The notes below the pieces were generated by a model. The model did not search any database. It was given only the letters and a program-made list of their open reading frames with translations, and was not told the DNA's origin. This document shows, piece after piece, positions 1-11,762 of a stretch of DNA of 64,000 nt. The DNA is from Emergomyces orientalis. Lineage: Eukaryota > Ascomycota > Eurotiomycetes > Onygenales > Ajellomycetaceae. Location: the NCBI GenBank assembly GCA_002110485.1, contig MOWL01000023.1:1178001-1242000 (forward strand). Direction: 5' to 3'. Within the stretch, counting starts at the first letter, position 1. Every line of letters begins with the position of its first letter. A program made the translations under genes and the position numbers.

Positions 1-1804
1 ACTAACGAAATGGCGGCAGACGAGGGTTTCCGGGATCCTTGCAAAGTTGCAAATGCGCACAGTACTTCCCTTATCGGCAACCGAGTACCAAAAATAGAAA
101 TCCCCATTAGGATGAACAACGCGAGAAGAAGAAAAAATAAACTAAGAAGAAAAATCGGACGATGCTTCTTTATTCCCCAGTCAAATTTCCGGAACGCAAG
201 CATCTTTAAGCTGCCTTCTTCTATTCTTCATATTAAAGGCGGATGGCCGTATCAAAAATACATCCTACGCAGCTTCCAGTCCAATGTTCAACGCCAACCA
301 GGGCAGGGCAGGGCAGGGCAGAGTAATCTGTAGAGCAGGGGCAGATTTTGTTGGAAGCCCCTGAGTCCTCAAGTCCCCTGGCGTAGACTGTTTATTAAGT
401 AGTGGCTTTCAAGGGTCTCGATGGGCCTAAAATACCTGGCGACTTCTCGTTTCGATTCCGTTTCTTATGCATGCCTCTGAGGACTCTAGACACACCCACG
501 CCCACACCCAAACACCCCTGGAATTATATCAGGGGGGCGGGGCAACAAGTTCATGGATGTTCTATTCCATCAGTGGGACTTCCGTTTTGCTGGCTAACGC
601 TGGAGTCTAGCTGTACGCGCTGCGTATGGGTATGGGTATCAAGAATTCAGCCTCATGCGGCAGTCAGGAGTAACATGGATGGATACAGGCGAGACACCAG
701 ATTACAATGGCAATGATACCTACGGACGAGGTACTAAGTTGCACCTCCTTTTCTTTTTTTCTTGCTATTCGATAAAATGGTCCGGATTAGTGGTATATTT
801 CTATATTTTTCTTACAACACAAGATATAACCCACAAGGCGAATTTTTGGCTGGTTAACCATAGCTTTCAGCCCTTCAAAACCTTTGAAGGGTAAACTGGA
901 AGCAAATCGATCCATATGGGCCAAGCCTAGGGTATGTTTGTATGCATTTGTGTGAAATGTTTTTACCTGGGCTTGAAAAAGTTCAATTGATAGCGGCGAT
1001 CACGATAATCTGTTTCTCCGGTGCATACGTGCGGGTGGGCATGACATCCATAACATCCATAACATCCATCCCCTGTACCACATGTACGCAGGAGGAATTA
1101 ATTTAGCACAGTTTCCCACCTGCCGTAAAACGTCCGTTGCCAACTTCCCAAGGGCTAAATGTTGGTAGAAGAGTTAGTTTTAGTTAGTTTATTTCATTAT
1201 TTTTATGATTAAAACCTTGGAAATGGCTATTGTTTATTAATGCCTGGTTCAAGTGCATGTGCTCTTGTTCTCCACAGTTTTCGACAGCTCATAGGGGACC
1301 TCCCCTTTTGCCCCCCCGTCTGCCAGCTACATCCATACATATTTTACTATGCAGAGTATTTGGGATGATAATAATAATACATAAACCTGGGTTGGAATCC
1401 ATCCATACGGCATACGATTAATAAACCTTGGAATCCCGCCACGTTTGACAAGCTGTGCAGAAAAAATCCCTTCCCGAAAACACTCCCCGCTTGCATCCTA
1501 TTTCTCATACTCATCCTTAATTAAACTCTTTCTTTTTATCATCGTCATTATCACCATCATCAGCAGCATCAACAACAACTACTACTCCTGCTACTGCTGT
1601 TACTGCCACACTTGCTCATCGTCCCCGCTTTTTGCTCCCAAATCCCATGATTAACCATTCCATCCCTATCCATATCTTCTGTGGTTGTTTGAGAGTCGCG
1701 TGCTCTCGTCGGGACCCCTTTATCCGCCCTCCATGATGAAAGGCTCATCCCCAGCTTTCCCTACCCGACACGCCTCCTTCCCCACGTCGGGCGGGCACAG
1801 AATC
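1..1804. other. Intergenic / 5' flank, no gene seen
   Basis: No open frame here resembles a known family. It holds a short GGGCA tandem near 300-321, a CATCCATAA tandem near 1044-1070, and from about 1500 a CT-rich stretch that probably belongs to the promoter or 5' leader of the glutaredoxin gene beginning at 1805. Confidence 0.6.
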
Positions 1805-2924
1805 ATGCCTCCAACCCGCCGTGGCGCGAGAATATTAATCTTGGCCGTGCTTGGGGCTGTCTTTTTAATATGTTACTTGAGTGTAAGGTGGATTTTTATT
1901 ATTTTTATTATTATTGTTTATTCAACTTCCCCCTGCGGATACTAATTACCTACTATGGCAATATTCTGATTTAAAATGATGAGGGAACAATGGCGGGGGG
2001 GGGGGGGGGAATCGGGAATGAGAATGCCCCCGCCCGCCCACAAAGAATAATGCACTTGTTCCCTTCATGAATCAACGAAACGATAGCTAACCAAAACCGC
2101 GCGAGATGACGAAATTATATATATATATTATAGGCCAATGCAAGACGAATCCAGAATGAAGAATTCTACCAGCATACAGTCGAGGCAATGGATGCCAAAG
2201 CCGCGCGAAAACTCAGCGAAATGGGCGGTGGTGATGATGAGGGCCACTTCCGGAAACTGAGGACGACAAAATTGGCCCCGGAGGATAAACAGGCGATAGC
2301 GGTCGAACGGCAGAAATATGAGAGTCCGCTGAAGATGGTGCCCAGTGCTGACGGAGGGCAAGCTGGTACGACAAACGAGAAGTCTGTCGCGGGGAGGAAG
2401 AAGATGCCTTCCTCGCCGTCTCCCGCTCCACCGGAGAATAAGGAGGATCCGGAGGTGGAGGCGGAGCTTAATGCTATTCTTAAGAGATCACCTAGTATGT
2501 TTTACTTTTCCTCTTTCTTCTCTCCCTCGCAGATAATTTCTTTCTTTCTGTCTTCCGTGAAATAAATCAAGTAAACGCATCACTGACAGCATACCACCCC
2601 CACCATCTAGTCATAATATTCTCCAAATCCCACTGCCCCTATAGCCACAAAGCCAAAAACATCCTACTAAACGAATACACCATCGTGCCCGCCCCCTTCG
2701 TCGTCGAGCTCGATTTGCACCCGCTCGGTACACAACTACAAGAGGTCCTAGCGCGCAACACCAGACGCAGAACCGTACCTAACATTCTGGTCAATGGCAT
2801 GACCATTGGCGGCGGAGATGATATCGAGGCACTCCATGATAAGGGGAAATTGGCGGCGAAGATAAAGACGCTAGGAGGCAAGAGGGTAATGAAGATTACG
2901 ATGAAAGAGGAAAAATCACTTTGA
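1805..2924 (+). CDS. Membrane-anchored glutaredoxin (Grx6/Grx7 type)
   Basis: Three exons (1805-1882, 2134-2494, 2611-2924) give 250 residues. Residues about 9-25 form one hydrophobic segment after a short basic N-terminus (MPPTRRGAR), as expected for a signal anchor; then comes a charged linker to about residue 140, then a glutaredoxin fold. The active site CPYS is at 155-158, the cis-proline motif TVP at 201-203 and the glutathione-binding GG at about 213-215. In yeast Grx6 and Grx7 are the glutaredoxins of the secretory pathway with exactly this anchor-linker-domain plan, and Grx7 has CPYS, so I infer an early-secretory thiol oxidoreductase facing the lumen. The start at 1805 was preferred over the in-frame ATG at 1733 because it places the anchor at the very N-terminus. 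A long ATT microsatellite begins immediately after the stop. Confidence 0.87.
1995..2009. repeat. Poly(G) tract, 15 bases, inside glutaredoxin intron 1
   Basis: Uninterrupted G run between the first and second exons of the glutaredoxin gene. Confidence 0.95.
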
Positions 2925-2927
2925 TGA

Positions 2928-2928
2928 A

Positions 2929-2972
<44 letters not shown>

Positions 2973-2981
2973 TATTATTAT
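2928..2981. repeat. (ATT)n microsatellite in 3' UTR
   Basis: About 17 ATT units with one interruption (ACT), starting four bases after the glutaredoxin stop codon. Confidence 0.95.
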
Positions 2982-4056
2982 TTGGGTTTTCCGTTCTTTG
3001 GTCTTCTAGTTTTCTCCTTCCCTCCTCCCCTCCCTTTTCCGCTATCTAACTTTTTTTCTTTATTTTTCGAATGGGTTGAAGTAGAAATGGGTTTGGTTGT
3101 ATACCACCATTTCTACCACTTGACTAACCGGGCCACCCTTGCTTCGTTTTTCTCTCCGCCTTTTATTATTGATTGGCATGGTATGAATGCATCATATGCG
3201 GCAAAACGGATACCGAGGGACTAGGAATACGTGGGAGAGTAGGAGTAATGGATGTATTTGTTTTTATTTCTTTTTATCGCTTTGTTCTTTTCGTTCGGTT
3301 TGACGGGGTTTTTTGGGGTTTCTTCTTCTTATTTTCTTCCTAAAAACAAAAAAAGGAAAACTACGGATTTGATATGGGTTTGAATTTGGTGGAGGAGGGT
3401 TTTGTTTAGTTTCGGTTGGGAGCTCAACATCTGTAAACTTACCTTGTGGTGGGTATGTTTAAGATCTCTGTTCATATACATCTATATATACGTGGCTGTT
3501 CATACGTACACGATTAGTAGAATATTAATTTTCTGTCATATGATTTTTATTATTATTATTTTTTTTAACAAAGACTAGAAGCCAGAGAGCTGGACTAAGG
3601 TCGGTTAAAACTTGCCAGAAAGAGGCTCGCAATGAATTGCCCTGCGGAACAACCACATTATTCCATATGCCGTAATTTGAGAATTAGAATCATTCTTGTA
3701 TATCACTAATTTTTAACTGGATAGGTAATTATTAATTTTGATTCTCTCGAAAAACCAACTCTTCCTGAACGCTCACCAAAAAAGTTCGCCCTCAGCCCTC
3801 CTCTGTACCTCTGGGCGAGGTAGCAGGCCCACGCTAAACCCAAACGTAAGCTAAGCGACGCCCGCACAACGCTGACATAATCTACCCTCGCCCGACCCTC
3901 AGCGAAATTTCGCCAACTGGAAACTGTGTGTGTTGTGTGTGGTATCTCGAACGACGACGACCGCCGACGACGACCAACGACAACCTCCATTCCTTCCCTC
4001 GCTCCCCTTTTTTCCTCCCTCGGAATAATTTCACAGAGACGCCAGTCGTCGTCAAG
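2982..4056. other. Intergenic region
   Basis: T-rich in the first 400 bases (3' flank of the glutaredoxin gene). The last part, from about 3880, has CGACGACGAC-type repeats and a pyrimidine-rich stretch that would be the 5' leader of the ribosomal protein gene. No gene seen. Confidence 0.6.
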
Positions 4057-5713
4057 ATGCACTACATCCACTCCGAGGAGACGTTGCCGATTCCTGACGA
4101 TGGTGAGATCAAATTCCTTCGATGATGATGGATTTTCCCCCTCATCCCATACCTCCCCGTCTTGTGTGTCTGTGTCTGTGTGTATGTGTTGCTGCGCGCT
4201 GGATGGGAAAGACGAAGGGGGAATATATATATAATTCTACGAGGATGAATTGAGAGGGAATGACGAGAGCAAATTGCTGCTGTTGAACAACAGGGAAGCA
4301 CTGGAAGCACTGGATGGATGGGTGGATGGATTGCGAAGGGCCAAACACAAATCAGTTTGCGATTGATCGATTGAGCGCACGTAATGCACGACACCGCTTG
4401 TGGATGCGAGACGGATATCGATATTTTAAATGCTGAGAATCCGATTCGATTACACATACACACACATACACACACATACACACACAAGTCGTTTTTCTGA
4501 GAAGAGGGATATAGGAATATGATATGCTGACCAGCTGGATTTTTTACGCTTTATAGTGAAGGTGCACATCCGCTCGCGGGTCGTCACCGTTGAGGGACCC
4601 CGAGGTAAGCTATTTCCCGATTTTTCTCATTTGCTCCGGTTACTACGGCTATTTGTGGACTTTTGAGCATAGACGGATATCATGTTTTCATCCTGCACTG
4701 AAAAAAAACATGACATCTCCGGAAATGAGCTATCCATCATTCCTCTGACAACCCTCAATAACCCCCACGGTTTCAACCCTTCAAAACCGAAAAGAAGACC
4801 CCATGGTGTCATTTAAAAAACACTTATATCTGACATGCTCTTAATTCCAAAATCAAACAGGCAAACTCGTCAAGGACCTCTCTCATCTCTCCGTCTCCTT
4901 CAGCCTGCCCAAGCAGGGCTTGCTCGCCATCGAGATCCACCATGGCGCGCGCAAGGCCGTTGCCTCCCTCCGAACCGTCCGCACCATCATCAACAATCTG
5001 ATCATTGGCGTCACCCGTGGCTTCAAATATAAGATGCGCTACGTCTATGCCCATTTCCCCATCAACGTCAACATTGAGAACAACAAGGAGACCGGACTTG
5101 CTGAAGTTGAGATCCGGTATGAATGAATTCTTTTTGTTTTTTCTTCCTCTTTTCTTATGTCCCTTTCATTCCTTCGATATCGGACGATTTGGGGGTTGGG
5201 GGGGGACTTTATATTGGCTTTTCTTGGATAGTGCTGTGACTAGAAGTCGAGGCGGCCCAGAGAGAAAAATAAACATGATGTGCGAGACGAGGATCCGCTG
5301 GGCGGATTTCCGGAAATGATGGGTCATTCAACTTGCACAGGAGCGACAAAACCAAGTACTAACGAATGCTATGATGGAAAATACAGAAACTTCCTCGGCG
5401 AGAAGATTGTCCGCCGTGTCACCTGCCAGCCAGGTGTTGAGATCGCTATCTCGCCCAACGTCAAAGATGAGATCCAGCTTTCCGGAAACTCGCTGGAGGG
5501 TGTTTCACAAAGTGCTGCCGATATCCAACAAATTTGCCGGGTCAGAAATAAGGATATCCGAAAAGTAAGAACCCCCCCTGAACTTCAACATTATTAATAC
5601 ACCAATTGCCGCTTTTTTTGCCCATTTCTATTCTTCTGGTATATACTAACTGTATTTTGCAGTTCTTGGACGGTGTGTACGTTTCGGAGAAGGGTAATAT
5701 CATTGAGGAGTAA
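4057..5713 (+). CDS. rpl9: 60S ribosomal protein L9 (uL6)
   Basis: Five coding exons (4057-4102, 4557-4604, 4861-5116, 5387-5564, 5663-5713) join in frame to 192 residues, the usual length for eukaryotic L9. The N-terminus MHYIHSEETLPIPDDVKV, the central block HGARKAVASLRTVR and the C-terminal FLDGVYVSEKG are typical of the family. The protein belongs to the large subunit near the sarcin-ricin loop and the base of the stalk. Introns are 454, 256, 270 and 98 bases, long for this window, which is common in fungal ribosomal protein genes. The TACTAAC branch sequence is visible before exon 4 (about 5357). A canonical AATAAA lies about 105 bases after the stop. The short first exons are supported by exact frame closure at each junction. 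Confidence 0.96.
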
Positions 5714-5816
5714 GGGGGACTCTGTTCATTAGATGATAGCGAGAACGGTTTTGGGGGGAGGGGCAAAAAAAGGGAGACTGGCAAGAGGAATGAAACTATT
5801 TTTCAAAGAAACACAA

Positions 5817-5822
5817 AATAAA
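5817..5822 (+). terminator. Candidate polyadenylation signal of rpl9
   Basis: Canonical AATAAA hexamer 104 bases downstream of the rpl9 stop codon. Fungal poly(A) signals are degenerate, so this is a position-based guess. Confidence 0.35.
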
Positions 5823-6006
5823 GAAAAGTAAAAGAAAAAGAAGCATTTCGCAGCTTCGTCAGATGAGCCCTTTTTTCTTCTCTCTTTTCATTTCTAAACA
5901 CGAAATGGGAAAATGTCCTCTTCTTTTGTTTCTTTTTATTGGCTTTTCTATTACCTACTTTTCCGTGCAGGAGTTTAATTGATGTTCCTATTTTGCTTTA
6001 TATGCT

Positions 6007-6010
<4 letters not shown>

Positions 6011-6055
<45 letters not shown>

Positions 6056-6059
6056 TTTT
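6011..6059. repeat. (CT)n plus T run
   Basis: About 18 uninterrupted CT units followed directly by 13 T. Confidence 0.95.
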
Positions 6060-6743
6060 GTTGGTTGTTTTCCTCACGGGGTGAATATCCAGTAAGCTGT
6101 CCAGCTGTATAGGTACCGATCCCATCCATGGATCTTCCCTGCTCTTGCCAAATCGGGTAGTGTAAATGCGCCACGACGCCAAGAGCAGATTGATCACCAC
6201 CAATTTCACGTGACCAAGCTTGCTGCACCCGATGACCTCACCGATCGCTTATCTGTATGACCATCGATATATTTATAGTTGTGTATATATATGACAGCTA
6301 ACAACGAGCATTTCCAAGGTTCGGAGTTGTTGTGACCTTTTGAAGCCGTCCCTGCCCCGCAAGTTACTAGAAGCCCTACACCCTTGACATCATTTTGGCT
6401 GTCGAGCAGAGGGCACCACGTTACCAAATCCCTGATTTGAGACGAAGAGGACTGGAAAGTACTATATATGTACCCCTGCTGAATACTAATTCTTGGATTG
6501 CCAATTACTACCTGTGTCTCATTTATAGAGGCTGCTGTGCAGAGAGAAATTCTTTCATGCGTAGACATCTATCAACCCTCATGCTGCTGTCACGATAACC
6601 CACACGAAGGACCTGGTTCTCAGCAGCAGCTCTTTCCAATTAACAACAACAACAACACCATGCCTGCCCGCACCTCTATTGCAAGACCACAGACGACGCC
6701 GCAGTTACAAAGAATAATCCCAAAATAACACGCAAGACAAAAC

Positions 6744-6880
6744 ATGCCCATTCTCTTCACCAGCATCCTCCTCGGTAGCTGGGACTTCTTTTTCACCCTA
6801 TTTGCTGCCATCTTGGGTAATTTTCAGACCTATTGCAAACATGTACGCTCTCTTTAGACCGAAGGGGGAAAGGAGCTTTG

Positions 6881-6917
<37 letters not shown>

Positions 6918-8805
6918 CCACATCTCACAGCGCGCTATTGTTTCTCTGTTCTCTCAGTTACTGCTTACGTTTCTTTCTGCGTTGGTATATTTCACTTACA
7001 TTGGCTGGTGTCTGCTGCAGAAAGTGTATACAAGGTGGTTTGCGAAATCACCAAAGGACCTTTCTCGGAAACTCATTGCGACAGCCGAAAGTTTCGAGGA
7101 GTGGGAGGCTGGGGCGGTTTCGTTGGATGAAGCTTTGGGGAAAGATGTTTGGTTTGTTCTTCTTCGTGGCCTGAATTCACCCTTTTTTTCTTCTTTCTTT
7201 TCTTTTTTGTTGCGGGGCCGCTTGCTGACCAAATGATACTTCTGTTTACTTTACTTTTATATCTGTCTAGGCGTGAAAGTAACCCCAGTTTCCACTATGA
7301 TCACCGCGTTATTAAAAGACGCTTACAAAGTCTCATCCAAGCTAAAAATAACAACGATATCTGGACCATCGTCCACCTCATCCGATCTGGATTGGTGAGA
7401 AATCTGGTCAACATCACGTCTCCACAGCTGTATGATCGTGCCCACTCTGGCACCAAATTATTAATCGAAGAGTATATCTCGGAACTCGGACGTGCCATTG
7501 AATATATCACTGGGCTTGAGACCGTACCGCGCGATCCCAAAGCCTTCGATTCACAGGATAAGCTTCAGTTACTCCATGACACTCGGCAGGCATTTGGAAG
7601 GTCGACATTGATTCTTCAAGGAGGTGCGGTATACGGGACTTGCCATCTAGGCATTGTCAAAGCGTTGTTTTTGAGGGGGCTGTTGCCTCGAATCATCACC
7701 GGTACCGCGACTGGAGCCCTGGTTGCTGCGCTCGTGGCGGTGCATACGGATGATGAACTTATACCAATATTGAACGGGGAAGGTATCGACGAAGCGGTCT
7801 CCGATCGGTTGTTTAAGCAGCAACGTACTGAGAGGCGCAGCATTCTTACGCTTCTCGCGCGTGATAACGGATACGGGTGGTTACCAACATTGATCCGCCG
7901 GGCTGAGGAATATATTCGAGATAGATATTTTCCCGATCTTAAACTTCTGGAAGAATATCTGAAGACCACTGTTGGTGAAATGACCTTTGAGGAGGCATTT
8001 GCGAAGACAAAGCGTTCCCTGAACATCACCATCCCAACTGCTGGTAGAGCAGGGACTCCAAACCTGCTTAATTACCTCACCGCGCCCAATGTGGTATGAT
8101 CCAATTTGGCCCCCTTTGATTCAAGGTTCATCAGGAGCTGATTGAAAAAACAACAATATTTAGTTGATATGGTCGGCTGCAGCCGCGTCAAATGTGTCTT
8201 CCGCAACCTCCTCACAGGTAACACTATACTGCAAGGACGAGACAGGAGCGATCGTCCCGTGGCCTGACGCTGAAGGCCTCTTCTTTAGTTCATGGCGTCA
8301 ACTCGGTTATAACGAGCGAGAGTGTCCACTTTCCCGCCTCTCGGAGCTATTCAACGTGAACCATTTCATTGTCGCACAAGCGCGACCATTCCGGGTCCCC
8401 ATATACCTGCCAGAAGTGGAAAGGCCCGGGAAGGTGCTTTCCCGCCGCTGGGTATTCCTCGAGCGGACCTGTCGCATTATAAATCTGGAAATACGACATC
8501 GTCTGCGACAGCTTGATAGCCTAGGTCTCCTGCCCACGCCGCTCCGGCGGCTGCTGATCTATGAGGATATGCCAGGCCCACATATGACAATTCTACCGGA
8601 GTTGGGATTGATGGATTTGTTTAAAGTATTCAAAACACCTAGTACGAAGGAAGAGCTGAGGAGTTGGATATTGAAGGGGGAACGGGGGACGTGGCCTGCC
8701 ATAGCTGCCGTTAGGGTACGTTGTACTGTGGAGCTGGCGCTTGAAAAGGGGTATCAGGTTGTGAGGCCGCCGTCGAAGCCTGGATTTGGAGTTGGGGATG
8801 AATGA
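6744..8805 (+). CDS. Patatin-like (PNPLA) protein, probably catalytically dead
   Basis: My model has four exons (6744-6842, 6958-7151, 7271-8093, 8164-8805), 585 residues. It has a hydrophobic N-terminus, a DUF3336-like block (KSPKDLSRKLIATAESFEEW) and a patatin domain. It resembles the fungal family related to the triacylglycerol lipases Tgl3/4/5, which act on lipid droplets. The glycine-rich loop is QGGAVYG, but the nucleophile elbow, GXSXG in active members, reads GTATG with Ala at about residue 244. The catalytic Asp of the DGS-type motif aligns with Leu in LGYNERECPLSRL. Both dyad residues therefore seem absent, so lipase activity should not be assumed. The N-terminus is the weak part: donor GTACGC at 6843 joined to CAG at 6955-6957 keeps the frame; a start at 6841 without that intron would instead encode a poly-alanine tract. 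Confidence 0.78.
6885..6915. repeat. (CTG)n trinucleotide repeat inside intron 1
   Basis: About ten CTG/GCT units inside the first intron (6843-6957) of the patatin-like gene. If the intron is not removed and translation begins at 6841, it would be read as poly-alanine. Confidence 0.9.
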
Positions 8806-9773
8806 AGGATGTGCTTTTTCTGTATATTGTGTCTAAGGTTTTGATTTGACTACTGTTTCATATTTGTAGGTTTTGTGACTTTTTTCGCCGCGTAATGTGC
8901 ATATTTTTAGACGTTGATGGTCGCATGTGTACACTCTGGTGCTCCCTTTGATGTTGGTTCTTTTTTATATGTTTCGAGTAACCGCATGTTTTCGATTTCA
9001 ATACTCGATGGATAGCGGACGTGCCACAATAAATACCGCCCGAGTCAGATTCTCACCAGCAGATCTCCGTGGTTGAAGCGTAGTACTCAGCGTAGTATGC
9101 TTTTGCTTTATTTTACCAAGAAGCACAGGCTGGAAATTATGGAAAAAAGTTTTTAGGCATGATGTTTTGTGCATGATGACATAAATGGGATAAAGCTAGG
9201 CCTTAAACCCGTTCAGGGAATGGTGTTTTCTGGCACAAAAGGCGGCATTAACTTTAATCCGGGCAGTGTACATTCCCGGTACACTTGAATTGGCCTATCA
9301 GCTCTACCAACGCCAGGTACTCCCAAGTCACTCCAGCAGCCCTGCCCTCCTTATCCCTCGCCCGTTGCTAGACTCCTCACATTCCCAACAAGCTCCGTTG
9401 ACTCTCTCCCTCTCTCGCTCGCGATCGCTAACGGCCTCCCCATATCTCAACTATTATTACGCCTGTGAAGTCTCGGCTTTTTTCCCGGCTGAACCACAAT
9501 CGTTTTTTTCTTGTCACAAAACGCTATTGACACAGCCTTGAAGCTCCGCAGAACGCCCCAGCTTCCACCCACCACACCGCACCGCACCGCACCACAAACA
9601 GCCACACGCTCCGGCCCTCAAACCCAACCCGCGAGAAGTGGGAGTTTCTAGGACTCGAATAGCGGGCTTCGAATCTACCTACCTATTCCTTCGATACTTC
9701 GCATTATAAAATATCCTCTTTAAGAGCTGGTTATTTTTGGCGCGGGGGGGGACGAACCCAATCTTGAGCGAAG
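8806..9773. other. Intergenic region upstream of rxt2
   Basis: 3' flank of the patatin-like gene and the promoter/leader of rxt2. Includes a CACCGCACCGCACC repeat near 9571-9594. No gene seen. Confidence 0.6.
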
Positions 9774-11762
9774 ATGGCGGTCCAAGCAGCCATGATCGCA
9801 GACACCATCACCGCGATGAAAAGGGCACTTGAGTGCCAGCGTTCAGGTTTGTCTTTTCTCTTGTTTCTATTTGTTTCCCCCTGGTTGGATGGAAGTAGAT
9901 GAGGGATCTATCGTTCACTCGCAACATTTTTTTTTTTCTTTTCCTTTTTGCCTGGTTCATATTTGGCTGACATGGCATTTCCTTCTTCCGTTTCCCTTCT
10001 AGCTACCGGCGTCGACGACCCCATCACACAACCCACGAATCGCGGAAATAAACTTAAGATAAATGCGGAATATGTTCATGAAGGCTCCCTTGGATTCATG
10101 GACGGCTTGAAGTTTTATAGGAAGGTAAATTATCTGTTTGCTTTTTGCTTCTGGTGATTTTCCTTTGGGAGCCAAGGAAAGGTGAAATGCACAAAAGGCT
10201 AATACGGGATGTTATTTTTTATTTGCTTGCTTGATAGAGAATCAATCATGCTGGTTATACGAGAGATATCTTGGAGCGCAATCCTCCCAAATATGACTCT
10301 GAGGGCGACGAATTGGATGAAGAAGACGCCGATGAACATGCTGATCCTGAAATGGCGGACGAAAATCCGTTTGGTGATGTACACCTTGAAGGTGAGTTGG
10401 TTCCGTCAATGTCATAAATCCGCTCGAATTCGTTATCCATAATGCTAATCATGAATTTCTTAACGCAAATTTTTTTTTTCTTAAACAGAAATTCTCGCTC
10501 CTTTGAAGCATCCTTCTGAACTCGCGACCCACCCGGCCATGTCCCATCCGTATACCTCCAAAACACTTCAGAGGATGATGGAAAATGCCAATGCAAAGCT
10601 TCGACAGGAGCAGGAGATGCTCCACAAGGCCAAGAGACTACACAGGGAGCTACTGGGCGATGCCCCCTGGATGCCTTGTGGCTTTCTGGAGACCATGGAC
10701 GATAGAAATATATTTGACCCGAATTACGGATTCAGTAGTAGTCATCTTTCACCAAAACATGGGAATGTGAGGGGTAAATCGGGACATTCTTCGCGCAGAG
10801 GTTCAGCTGTGAATCAGGCTGTCCAAACAAAGAAAGATTTCTCAACTAGCTTACCGAATAACGACGTTGTGAGTTACACTGTCAATGGTGTGCCTCTGGG
10901 GCAGCAAAGTGCTGATGACGATGTCGAGATGGGTAATGCCTCTGAGGAGCCTCGGGAAAACAAGGACACAAGAGATCCCACCATATCAAACGGACAGGCA
11001 GTATCTCCTCCAGAATCTACAAATGGGGATAACATATCAGGACGCACGGAGGAAAAAGAGCATTCGGCAAAACCAACCACACATGAAGATCCTTTTAAGA
11101 CTAAGGAGGAGCCTAAGGATAGCTTTCCTGGTGATACTGCTGCCACCAATGGGGACGAGATGCATATGGGCAAGAACCCCGACGGAACAGACGATGAAGC
11201 TGCCGCCGACGATAACAACGGCGACGAAGGAACCTCTTCCCCTGAACCCCCCCGCCGCATGACCACACGCGCCCGCGCAAACCAAGCCGCAAACCAACCC
11301 ACCACCCCAACCTCTTCAGACACAGCCCTCTCCGGGACCCCATCCTCCACAACCAACAACAACGACCCTTTAACCATGCACCCCATTTTCCTCCTGCCCC
11401 CCACCCACCTCGACCGCACCTGCGGCCTTCCCCCCACCGAAGCCGATGAAGTCCGCCGCATGCTCTGGTCTTATATCCAGAAGCAGGAAGAGACGGTCCG
11501 CGCGTCGCTGCACATGTATCACATGCTGCTGGGCGCGTGTCGGAAGAAGGATATGGTGTGGGAGTGGTGTAAGGCAGAGGGCCATGTGGGGGAATTGAGT
11601 GATGGGGAGGATTGGTATGATCGGGAGCAGTGGGGGTTGGGGGAAGGGGAAGATTTGAGGAAGGGGGCTGATGAGGATGAGGTTGAAGGGGTGGTGGATG
11701 AGGGGAGGGGGGGCGGGGCGGGGACTGGGACGGGAAAGAGGGGGAGGGGGAGGAGGGCGTAA
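9774..11762 (+). CDS. rxt2: Rxt2-like subunit of the Rpd3L histone deacetylase complex
   Basis: Four exons (9774-9846, 10003-10124, 10238-10391, 10489-11762) give 540 residues. The N-terminal third (about 25-200) carries the conserved RXT2 N-terminal domain: TNRGNKLKINAEYVHEGSL, then the FYRKRINHAGYTRDILERNPP block and an acidic stretch (DELDEEDADEHADPEMADENP). After it come a coiled segment (MMENANAKLRQEQEMLHKAKRL) and a long low-complexity, acidic region. The C-terminus has a second conserved block (LPPTHLDRTCGLPPTEADEV) and ends in a Gly/Arg/Lys-rich tail. In yeast Rxt2 is a subunit of the large Rpd3 deacetylase, a nuclear transcriptional repressor. Function here is inferred from the family. 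Confidence 0.85.

Larger units (their letters stand above)
5714..6743. other. Intergenic region between rpl9 and the patatin-like gene
   Basis: Holds the 3' UTR of rpl9, a (CT)n tract with an adjoining T run at 6011-6059, and the presumed promoter of the patatin-like gene. No protein-coding frame resembles a family. Confidence 0.6.

Noticed and set aside
1685..1804. Upstream in-frame ATG (1733) for the glutaredoxin
   Set aside because: Would put 24 Ser/Pro-rich residues before the signal anchor; the start at 1805 fits the family better.
4103..5386. Possible snoRNA in the long rpl9 introns (TGATGA- and CTGA-like boxes)
   Set aside because: Box spacing is too large and no terminal stem pairs; I cannot support a C/D snoRNA by eye.
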